64,000 bases of DNA from Adiantum capillus-veneris (Eukaryota; Streptophyta; Polypodiopsida; Polypodiales; Pteridaceae). The stretch spans positions 44,696,598 to 44,760,597 of the forward strand of contig CM043962.1 of the NCBI GenBank assembly GCA_014529385.2, given 5' to 3'. The notes below the pieces were generated by a model. That model saw only the letters and a program-made list of their open reading frames with translations, did not search any database and had not been told where the DNA came from. Positions within the stretch are counted from its first letter, which is position 1. Each line of letters starts with the position of its first letter. Positions 46,050 through 55,602 of the stretch are shown one piece after another. Position numbers and translations under genes: made by a program.

Positions 46050-46958
46050 GCAAGAGAAGAAGCTCCTCCTTAAACAAGCTTAGCCTCCAACCTTTAAAGG
46101 CGAAGGGGTTAATGTGGAGAGAGATGCGGAAGTATGGATGGAAGCAATGGACGACTATTTCGAAGCTGCGGGAACCCAACCCATGAAGCAAACCATGCTT
46201 GCGATGTTCCGCTTGTCTGGCGATGCCAAGATCTAGTGGAAACAACATTGCAGGGACTTGGATATCAAGGGATCTTCCCAGTCATGGGAAGACATCAAGG
46301 CTTCTGTGATGGAGCGATATTTACCACCTGTGTATAAAACCTTGAAGATGAATGAATTCTTTTCACTTCGGCAGCTGACTTCATCTGTCGAAGAGTATTA
46401 TGCAAAGTTTGTCACTCTTCGGAGATATGCTCCTAAGATGACGTTGGAACAACAGGTAGCACGGTTCTGCCAAGGACTCATCGACCCCCTGAACAACCGA
46501 CTAGAAGCTCTCAGGCCAACAACTCTGCAAGATGCCTTGCTAAGGGCCAAACCGTTAGCTAAAGAGATTCAGAGGGCTACCCAAGATAGTCAATACTATT
46601 TGTCAAAAAGGGCCAGGACAGACAACTGGAGTAACAGACCAATCAACCCTGCATACGACCATCGTCCGATAGTAGCTACTACGACAGCTACCGAGTTTCC
46701 CAATATAAGATGCTTTGAGTGCTAGGAGTATGGACATTACAAAAGTCGATGTCCAAAAAGGATCTCCCAAACATCCGCTATTAATAATGTACCTCTGAAC
46801 GTCAACAGGCGAGGTCAACCAAACGAAAGAGGAGGCCGAGGAAGAGGAAACATAGGACAAGGAAGCGGAGCTTTCCCTAATGCCGCAGTAAGACAACCAA
46901 CTGTGGGTGACGAAGCTGACGAGAGAGAATCTCTGTATGCTGCAACTGCTAGTGAGTA
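46050..46958 (+). pseudogene. gag: gag of element D, with three in-frame stops
   Basis: One frame reads KKLLLKQA-stop-PPTFKGEGVNVERD, then WMEAMDDYFEAAGTQPMKQT, LAMFRLSGDAKI-stop-WKQHCRD, IKASVMERYLPP and SSVEEYYAKFVTLRRYAPKM, all standard features of chromovirus-type gag. A zinc knuckle CFEC-stop-EYGHYKSRCP (Cx2Cx4Hx4C) follows, then an Arg/Gly-rich tail and a stop near 46958. The stops at about 46074, 46233 and 46723 are each one transition from Gln or Trp. Gag alone, with no protease or RT, means the element depended on another's enzymes. Confidence 0.85.
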
Positions 46959-47132
46959 ATAATTCAAGCCCCAGGATCTCATCAAAGTTCAGCAGAATAA
47001 GACGCATAAAGCTAAAGATTGTTCTATTATCAAAGGATGACTTTACTTTCGACAAGGGATATATGTACCTAAGTAGTTAGCATAGAGTTTATCCAGATGT
47101 ATTCTTAAGATGAGGAAATCTCAAATTTTTCA

Positions 47133-47144
47133 CGTTGGGGAGGT
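47133..47144 (+). other. Polypurine tract of element D
   Basis: TTGGGGAGGT directly precedes the 3' LTR start TGTAAGG, a layout typical of gypsy elements. Confidence 0.75.
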
Positions 47145-47602
47145 TGTAAGGTCTCTTACCCCGATCAAAAAGAGCATCGTGTACCATGTAATGATCATAA
47201 TAGAAAAAGTTACTATTTTTAGCAGTTTTCCGAATTCTGTTAGTGCCATGATGTTTAGAATGTTATAAAGCTTTGAAATGTTAATTAAAATAATTTTTGT
47301 AAAAATTTTCCAAATATAGCAAGTTTTTGGTCACCCAACCCGTCTAGTTTTGACCGTCTCGAAAATCTGCAACCGAATCCCAAATTTGAAAAAAATGCAT
47401 TTTCGGACCCCCGGGGGGGGGGGGGGGTTGCTAAATATGGCAGGTACTCGGGCCAGTACATCTTAGTTAGAGCTCCGTATAGCAAGTTACGGCATCAAAA
47501 TCCGACTCGTATGGCCCGTTTTAGCCTAAATTCAATTTTTCCAAAAATTGTCCGGGGAGGCACCGGGGGCCCGAGGCTGTGTGGGAACAGGTTCCAGCCC
47601 AC
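47145..47602 (+). mobile_element. 3' LTR of element D, first part
   Basis: It matches 42727-43183 closely up to GGTTCCAG(C/T)CCACTCCA, where similarity stops abruptly at the DNA transposon boundary. Confidence 0.9.
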
Positions 47603-47640
47603 TCCATCCAAGTTTTACCAAGCACCGAGCAAACTTTACC
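47603..47640 (+). repeat. Putative left terminal inverted repeat
   Basis: It shares CACCGAG, ACCA and ACC.AG at matching positions with the complement of 59053-59090; roughly 19 of 32 positions agree by eye. Weak, but the location at the insertion boundary supports it. Confidence 0.4.
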
Positions 47641-47669
47641 AAGAGAACAAAAAAACCAAGCGATATCCA

Positions 47670-47769
<100 letters not shown>

Positions 47770-48302
47770 GCGAGTAAAACTTTGGTCAAATTAAATACAA
47801 AACATGATACTTTTGCATGAATCACTCATCATGATATCACAAGATAAGGAATTATTTGTTGTCATTCTCAAGTCATCAGCAATAATTTAGTGAACACTGA
47901 TATCATTTTTGAACAACAAATTAATTATAACATTTGGTTTCATCAAGTACAAAACATGATACTTTAGCATGAATCGCACTCATCATCGATGAAGGCATGT
48001 CTTTTATTTGGCTTGTCGGAGGTTTGAACATTGTATCGTGGATCTCGCACCATCCTTTTAGCCTTAGCCTCAATGTACACTGGCAAGGCACTTCAATTAA
48101 GCAAAAAATGAACACATCAAAGCAAATAAATGAACTTTGAATAGTGCAAAAAAATATTTTGCAAAATCATTTAAAACCGCATCAATAGCCACCTAACTAT
48201 TGTCAAATATTGCCATGAGCATACATAGCTTGAAAAAGCAAAATCTAAGTAAGGAGAGGCACTCAAAAAATAACATGTCCATGACCAAAAGAAATGAAAT
48301 GC

Positions 48303-48767
48303 TCACAAATGATCAAATGGGTTCTCAGCGGGAGGTCTATTCTCCTTATCCACATCTGCAAAAGTTGAGGCCTCATGTCTGTCTTGTCCTCTAGATTGGG
48401 GATGAAGTAAAGATGACACATATGTCGAGATCAAAGCATCATCACTATCCAATGCTGCACAAGCACGTCCTGAAGAGAGACATGCTTTGAGAACAGGAGC
48501 AGTCCCACAACCAAACTCCAAACAAAGGCCCTTTGGCCTACATAAGAGCTCAACAAGACTAGCAATGAAGTAAGAGCTACGTTGCATGCATCCTCGCCAT
48601 GCAAGTCCAGAATCCATGACTGCGTAAGCGGACTCTGGCAAGTAGTGTCGCATGATGGTATCTGTAGGAGTCATGCCCATTGCACAAAACAATGACATAC
48701 TCTCATCAAGGTAAACCGGAGGTGGTGCACCTTGCCTATGAATGAAGAATAGCATTGAACTATCACA
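48303..48767 (-). CDS. Exon 12: SAM-binding half of the methyltransferase
   Basis: The exon starts after TTTGCAG with CDSSMLFFIHRQGAPPP and carries motif I (LEFGCGTAPVLKACLSSG) followed by ACAALDSDDALI, where the acidic residue after the second strand would contact SAM. It ends with an acidic/proline tail and a TGA at 48303-48305. Gly-Cys-Gly in place of the more usual Gly-Ser-Gly is acceptable in this fold. Confidence 0.75.
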   Translation of the reverse strand, partial: CDSSMLFFIHRQGAPPPVYLDESMSLFCAMGMTPTDTIMRHYLPESAYAVMDSGLAWRGCMQRSSYFIASLVELLCRPKGLCLEFGCGTAPVLKACLSSGRACAALDSDDALISTYVSSLLHPQSRGQDRHEASTFADVDKENRPPAENPFDHL

Positions 48768-51700
48768 CTGCAAAGAAACATGACAAACACTTAGAATGTT
48801 ATAGTTTAATCATTACATACACTAGGCACAAAAGAAACAAAAAATCAACCTCTTGATGATCTCCACCCACATCCATAAATCCGTAAGATGAATGATGAAT
48901 AACAATCACTCGACGATGAATAACCATGTTAGATGCTCTACTCATCTTCTCAATCCAATGAAGAGTATCACCTACCATATAGAAATATGATTTTCAACAA
49001 ATGCAAATAAAGCAACAATAAGGTTTGCTTAGTATAGAAGATATTGATACCTGCAATAGATCCCAAAACAACAAGCCATCCAGAATCTGCCAATGTACAG
49101 TGCGTCAAATGAATGGCGGCTCTCACATGCTCCTCAGTGCAAGTATCCCATGGAGGTTGTGAGGGTGTAGAATGTAGGACACCTCCAAAAGGCAAGTCAA
49201 GAAACACAAAATCAGCAGCCCATGGAACGAGCCTACCATCTCTCCTGTATCCACCAGCATCTGTAGACCGGACTCTGACCATATGCTCGTGTAGGGGCAT
49301 CCATATCAATGACTACACACCAGAATGAAACTCACGTGCAATGGTAATATAATCCCCTGATATAGATAAACATCTATGATCTCTCGGTGCCTGTAGAACA
49401 GACTGCTCTCTAGGGAAAACAAATCGCACTGAATGATGCAAGCTCTGTGTGCCAATAGCATCTGTCAGTTATAAACAATGAGATCACCAAACCATGGGTG
49501 TATTTTCATAACATAGTGCAATAAAAAAACAATAACAAGATCAACAATCCTTTGTGAGTTAAGCAAACTATATTATTTATGGACACACCTCTCATGTCAA
49601 GATCCTCCTCTACCTCGTGTTGCTTCCCCTTATGTTTTGGTAGAGAAACTATCAAGGAACACAACGAAGTGAAGATATTAGTGAGCCATAGCAAAAAGAT
49701 CAATAAAAGTAAATGCTCACACATGTCATAAGATTAGTTAACCTTTTCTTTTATGCTCACACCTGTCATTTCTGTTGCAACGATTGTCTCATGTTGCTTC
49801 CCTGTATCTTTAGGGAGCGAAGCTGTCAAGAATACATTAATCATGCTCAATAACCATGCACAAAATTCAACAAAGACTGTGTTATATCTCACAAAACATA
49901 GACAAAGTCATTAAAGAGACTCACATGCATGAACGGATCTATTATCATGTATGGTCTCACTCCTTGCATTTGCATCAGATGTGTCAACAGTTGTACAAGG
50001 ATTTGAAGTCCTCTGTGCATCGTGGATCTCTCTCTCACAACCCAACACATAATTTTGATCCATGTCTATCCACCAAGGACAGTGATCTAGCTCCCATTGT
50101 GATCGATGATGCATAGTGGGAGGATACATGCTATCCTCACTATCAACACAGACCCAAGATCGAGCAAGCAAAGGAATGACTAGAATGTGTTGTTTCTCCA
50201 ACAAATGATAGAAGTATCTAACAAAAAATATATAGCAAACTTTTAAATTATCACAATGAAACTCACAAAATACAAAATAAAGTTACATTTTAGTGACCAC
50301 TACCTATATAGCAGTCTTTGTGAAGCCATTCGATAGTAGTCGATCTTCTTAAGAGCTTGCAACTCAACATCACTATTTCTGCCCTCCAAAGACACCTCTA
50401 ATGGAAACATGAATTTACAAGCCTCTACTATCATCTCTCCATAGTAAAGCTCCAATGTAGCTGCTGGAGGAATTGTGATTCCATCCGGCACATCCACGTA
50501 GTCAAGCAAAAGTATCTCAGCACCATCAAGCACTCTTTGTATAGCACCCTCTCTTTTCAACCAACTATAACAATCAAGTGATATAATTTATGAAAAGATA
50601 AATTATAAAAGAATCAATTAAAGATAGAAACTCAAACTCGTGTTACCTACCTACAGAATCTATGGTCACCTCGAGTCAATCCGTAAGCCGCTCGTGTAAT
50701 CTTGCTAGACTCCAACAATGATAACCCTAAGATCTTATTTTTCATTTTTGCATCATGAAGAGCAATTAAATTAAAATTCTCTAATGTCGCCCAACTCTCT
50801 TGGCCCCATTTCAAACTCATTACTTTATCAAACCACTCTTTACCATGTCGAGGATCAACAATATTCAAAATCTGTCACATAACTTTCATTAAAAAAAGCA
50901 CTTAAAAACAAACAATGCAACCTAGTTAAAAGAACCATACATTTCCAATACGATCCCCATATTTGATGTACAAGTCTCCGATTATTTGTTTCTCTTCTTG
51001 TTTCAGATCTTGTGGCGATAGAGTATCTTTCTTGCTCTCTATCTTAATTTGGAGCTCCTTTGACATTTGAACCTTTCAATAAGTATTCAATAAAAACATT
51101 AAAATCACAAAGCAATTATACTTCGTTTGTTATTTGATATGTAGTACACTTATATCAAATAACAAACGAGCAATATATCTCCGTGTAAGAGGATGCCAAG
51201 GCTCTTCCCCTTCTGCTCCTCTTTTTCGGAGAGTGTCAATCGGTTTCTGATCTGCCTCTGGTAGTGCATAGAGATAATCTTCATGATCGGCCGCACAAAT
51301 ATTTGAGCAATTGACAAGTTCATCTCTCAAGTGAGAGGTAACCAAAGCATGTGTGTTCATGCTACAGAAATGAATAATTTGTTTTTAAAGAAGTGCCAAA
51401 ATAATATAAATACATCAAAAAATGCACTTAATTTAGCATTTTACTTACAAGTTCATTCTTTGAAGACTAGTCAACAATGCAATCTCTGACACCTTTGTAG
51501 TATCAATTATTGTACATAAAACTCTACAATTCCTCTCTTTGTTAGTAGAGTACATTTCATTAATGGCTTCTCGCCAAGCAACTATCCGATGATTCCCTTC
51601 CCACACATAGAACATTTTTTGGGCAAGGGATTCAAATTGTGGATGTGCAGCTACCTCTTCTTCAAACTCTATATTGACTTGTTTCCATATTGGATCCCAT

Positions 51701-52272
51701 CCATCAATAATAGCATATTACAAAAAAAAGACATACATTTACTTATGATCATCAAAAGAAATGAAGAAAGGTAAAAATAAGAAAGCATACCTGTGACTAG
51801 AGTTTCTTCCATTTGACATGTAGACAATGAAACTATAAATGCACCCTTCTCTTTGATGTAGCCTTCTCTGGCAAATGCAGACCTCAAGCCACTTACATCT
51901 GGCCTTAAACCACGAACTTTAGCATGAGGTATAAGCCTGCAAAGAGGTATGGGAGGACATTCAAAGCAACTAAAAACTCTTGTTTTACTTAGAATGTCCT
52001 CTCCTCGATCCAAGTGCAATGTGCTATCATCCTCACCTGCAACACTTGGACGTATTTCAGGTCTCATTCTAAATGGCACTATTTTCATAGAAGCTTCAAC
52101 ATTAGCTATCTCTTGGTCCACATCATGTAAAGAACCCAAACCAATATCATGACTATCGCTCTCATCTGGCAACTCCGTCTCAGCCACCGAGCTAACTTGA
52201 TCACTACAAACAGGTTTTGAAACTAATGCACTCCTGCCGCGTCTTCTTGAACCTCCCCTAGCAGTGTAGGGG
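48303..52272 (-). CDS. Multi-exon gene: ParB-like N-terminal region plus DNA amino-methyltransferase
   Basis: Twelve exons can be linked on the minus strand with GT-AG ends and matching phase: 52272-51791, ~51718-51449, 51361-~51150, 51072-50941, 50871-50651, 50564-50304, 50217-49925, 49822-49763, 49648-49589, 49461-49051, 48971-48850, 48767-48303. Exons 1-2 read VRGLRPDVSGLRSAFAREGY and FYVWEGNHRIVAWREAI, like ParB/Srx-fold domains with their DGxHR-type motif. Exon 10 has FVFLDLPFGGVL, a DPPY-like catalytic motif IV. Exon 12 has LCLEFGCGTAPVLKACL, the SAM-binding motif I. Motif IV before motif I is the beta-class order of DNA N4C/N6A methyltransferases. Roughly 1,000 residues. Exons 8 and 9 are a 60-nt tandem duplicate. 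Defects: a TAG in exon 10 (near 49320) and no AG at the exon 2 acceptor. More 5' exons may exist. Confidence 0.7.
49051..49461 (-). CDS. Exon 10: catalytic half of the methyltransferase, with a premature stop
   Basis: The exon reads DAIGTQSLHHSVRFVFPREQ, later FHSGV-stop-SLIWMPLHEHMVRVR, then WAADFVFLDLPFGGVLHSTP and ADSGWLVVLGSIAG. FLDLPFG fits the (D/N/S)-P-P-(Y/F) catalytic loop with Leu in place of the first Pro. The TAG (about 49320) lies upstream of the catalytic loop; the 23 bases from GTGAGT to TAG are too short to be an intron. Confidence 0.7.
49589..49822 (-). repeat. Tandem duplicated 60-nt exons (exons 8 and 9 of the methyltransferase gene)
   Basis: Exon 8 (49763-49822) reads SLPKDTGKQHETIVATEMT; exon 9 (49589-49648) reads SLPKHKGKQHEVEEDLDMR. 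Both are 60 nt, phase 1 to phase 1, with similar flanking intron sequence, so the duplication keeps the frame. Confidence 0.8.
51124..51168. repeat. Perfect 17-bp inverted repeat at the exon 3 end
   Basis: CGTTTGTTATTTGATAT (51124-51140) and its exact complement (51152-51168) flank an 11-base spacer. The right arm lies inside the coding end of exon 3, so the stem may span the exon-intron junction. Confidence 0.9.
51449..51718 (-). CDS. Exon 2: ParB-like core
   Basis: It reads IIDGWDPIWKQVNIEFEEEV, then FYVWEGNHRIVAWREAINEM, then RVLCTIIDTTKVSEIALLTS. EGNHRIVAW corresponds to the conserved (D/E)GxHR..A motif of ParB/Srx domains, followed by a beta strand and helices as in that fold. The frame joins exon 1 only if splicing occurs after ...GTAATATG, which lacks the usual AG. 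Confidence 0.6.
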
Positions 52273-53432
52273 CTACATTAAAAAAAAAAACAATACCTTC
52301 AAAAATAACACTAATAAACTTTCTATTAAACAGACCTAATAATAAAGACATTTGTACATTTCATTTAAAATTTCATGTTTGATAACTAGAGGTCATACTA
52401 ACTTATGCAAACTCTATACTTTGAGACACTGCTCTAAACTATCGCGCGTCGACGCGGGACTAGTTATGCCACTATCCCATTGAATAAAAGTATTGCATGC
52501 TTGACATAAAAATATTCCATTGTTGTGATACCAACCTAACCGGACACAGTCCTAGAACATTCCGCGTCGACGCAGGACTGGTCATGCCATGATCTCGGTA
52601 GACAAAAACCCACAAAGTAGAGCCTATGCAACCATGTTGTTAGGGCTCCCCTCACTAATGGGCGCTACAAGGATCAGCAAGGTAGTGTGCTAAGGACCAC
52701 AGCCAGTGGATCAAAACACCTTCGCAACCTTTGGAGACTCTGCCCCTCTCGGCAATGCTCCCCAGTCAACCTTTCCCAGAACCTAAAACCGGGACTCTAC
52801 CCTAAACAGTCCCGCGTCGATGCGGTATCAGTTAGGGCAGTGTCCCAAAACATTTCAAGTAAGTAATTTCTGTGGAGGTTATGTGCAAGTTTGTGGAGAT
52901 GAGTCCAATGCTCGAGCCCGACATGCTGTGTGCAGTGATCAACTTTAACGTTTTCTACTGTTTGCTGTCGAATCGACTGTGTGTGTGTGCAACAGCAAGC
53001 TCTGCTTGGTTTGCTCGTGAGTTGAGGCTGCTCTGTCACTTGCAAGCCTGCTGCTCTGTCACTTGCCCAATTTTCCAATTTGTGTGTGTGTGTTGTGATG
53101 TCGGCTCAATTTGCTTGATTTGCTTTACTGCCGAATTGCAAATTTGCCTTGCTTGTGACTCTGTAGAGTTCACACAAACATTCCCTTCTTGCTGCTTGAT
53201 TTCCCCCTCTCGGCTGCTCTCCTGATACAACCACAGCTTGATTTTCTTCTCACTATATTGGACCAATTGTCTCCAAGTGTTTTGACTCCCTGTTGCACTC
53301 CCTTGCTTGATGGTCTTGCTCACCAGCCCTGTTCTGCTGAGTGTCGGGACTCGTTCAAGCTCTCAAAAGCCCATCACAAAAGCGCTCAAAAGCCCTCCAA
53401 GGCCTACTCCCTCCAAGCCCATCTCAAGCGCC

Positions 53433-54221
53433 TCAAAAGCTCTCTATAGAAGATATCCCCTTGTCCTCTGTAAATGCCTTGTTTGAGCTGGCACTCTTGG
53501 GATCATTACGGGTTTGGGATGGCCTTTCCACTTCCATACATTCTATGACTTTGATATCATTCTTGTCAGATAAGGTTTCAATGAGTTTTGAAGGAAAAGA
53601 CAGCATATCCCCATCCCAAGGCCTGGATGTATGGGTGTAATTAGAAGCATGAGATAAACCCACATCACCTGCTGCCGCCTTTGCCACATTGTTATATGTT
53701 TTGAGTGGCATCTTCTCCTTATGAAAACCTCCACTATGAAAGCTAGGCATTTGCAAGTGCCTATCAATATCTACAACTTTCCCTGCATGTATGAAGTTGG
53801 AAGCTTCAAAGGTTTTCAAAATGTCATCATCCATAAGTGGGCTATGCCCAATGCCACCTTGACTCAAACTCTGCGCAGCATTCGGGCCAACCTTTCTCAT
53901 ATTAGGGGCTTGTTTGCTAATCTCCCCTGTGCTGCTGTGTACAGATGCAACACTTTCTCCTGCTACGTGCTTGTGAATATTGCCTTCAAGTCCTTCATCA
54001 ATCTTAGGCATCTGTTATTGAAATCTTGAGCTTGCTCTATCGTTCCCAATCAAGTCTGCCCCAAGAAATATATCCTGTGATGCATGTGAAGCTGCCAACA
54101 AAGGTGTTTGCACCGACATCATATTTGTCTCATTAAGCCCCATTGCCCCAGCTTGATGATAGTAATCGGGTTGCCACATCATTTGCAACATGTTCTCACT
54201 TTCGTGATCTGCAAGCATCAT
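53433..54221 (-). pseudogene. Unrecognised ORF fragment flanked by the repeat unit; possibly captured gene sequence
   Basis: One minus-strand frame of about 260 codons contains a single stop (TAA at 54015-54017). It reads MMLADHESENMLQMMWQPDY before the stop and MPKIDEGLEGNIHKHVAGES after. Composition is that of a normal soluble, partly disordered protein, with no low-complexity bias and no retroelement motif. It lies between the repeat copies at 52791 and 54677 in a DNA transposon, the usual setting of a captured host gene fragment (Pack-type). I do not recognise the source gene. Confidence 0.4.
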
Positions 54222-54350
54222 GCAAGCTCTGTATATTGCTAACGGCCAACTCTCTGAAAAGCCTCAAAAGCTCTCTATAGAGCTCTCAAAAGGCCACCAA
54301 GGCCCACACACACACCGTCTCTTTCTCCTGTTCTTTATACGCAGGGAATG

Positions 54351-54476
<126 letters not shown>

Positions 54477-55602
54477 AAGAAACCAGGTCCCTCGTGCTGA
54501 CGACCAGCTCTGTTAAGTGCAGATTGAAAAAAAAACGGGACTCTGTATATTGCTGACGGCCAGCTCTCTGAAAAGCCTCAAAAGCTCTCTACAGAGCTCT
54601 CAAAAGCCCATCAAGGCCTACTCCCTCGTGCTGACGACCAACTTTGTTAAGCGCAGAATAAACTTGAAAAAAAAACGGGACTCTACCCTAAACAGTCCCG
54701 CACCGACGCGGTATCAGTTAGGGCAGTGTCCCAGTGGTTCTACCTTGTGTGGGGGCGACGTTTGGGCGCCGTCGACTTTTGTGTGCAGCTCTCAGGGCGC
54801 AAGGCTCCTTGCAGATGGCGACCACGAGCAGAGCAGAGAAAACCAGACCAGAGCGCAGGATTTTAGAAAATCCAAACTCACAAGTCAGTGTTCACATACA
54901 AAAATCCCTCCAAGACAAATTTGAACCGGAAATTTTATAATACTAGCCATTAATTTTGCAAAATTACACTATTTTTCATGTATTTTAGGCAGAATTTTCT
55001 CCTTCTTGTCCTCCCTTCCACCGGCTACTTTGATTTTGGAACCACCTCAAGGCTAAGCTAAGACACACTTTTCCCGAACACTACTCTAAGTCCAGATTAA
55101 AGCAATAAAATGCAAATTTCAAATAATCTCAAGCTTATGAGATGTTGTCGGGAAAAATGTGTCTCGGCCGGTTGTGACTAAGAGAAAAAAGAAAATTGTG
55201 CTCCAAAATAAAGTAAAATAATGCAATAAAACAAATTCTACCTAATGAGAATATATCAAGGGACATTTACATTGCAATAGAAATACGTTAATGCTTTCAA
55301 TAGGTTTAAACTTCGAGACAACTCAGTACAAGTTGAGCATACATGTGTAGGCAAATCACTAAACGTTTAGTATAAGGTGTATTTATCTAATGTTGAAGCT
55401 GACATATCTCCTCGTGCAGAGTGGAATAGAAAAACAAAAAAACAACGTTCTTTTGCCCTAAGTTTTGGCCTTTTCACACTTAATATCAAGACGTGCGTGG
55501 CATAGGTGATTTAATATAGACATTTTGTCTTTTCCAAGAGATTGTTGTCTGCAACAATCGCACTCTCTTACTCTCCAGGTTGACTGTTGTTCAATCCATG
55601 CA

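Noticed and set aside
49298-49322. A 23-base intron removing the TAG in the methyltransferase exon 10
   Set aside because: GTGAGT...GTGTAG has intron-like ends, but 23 bases is too short for plant splicing.
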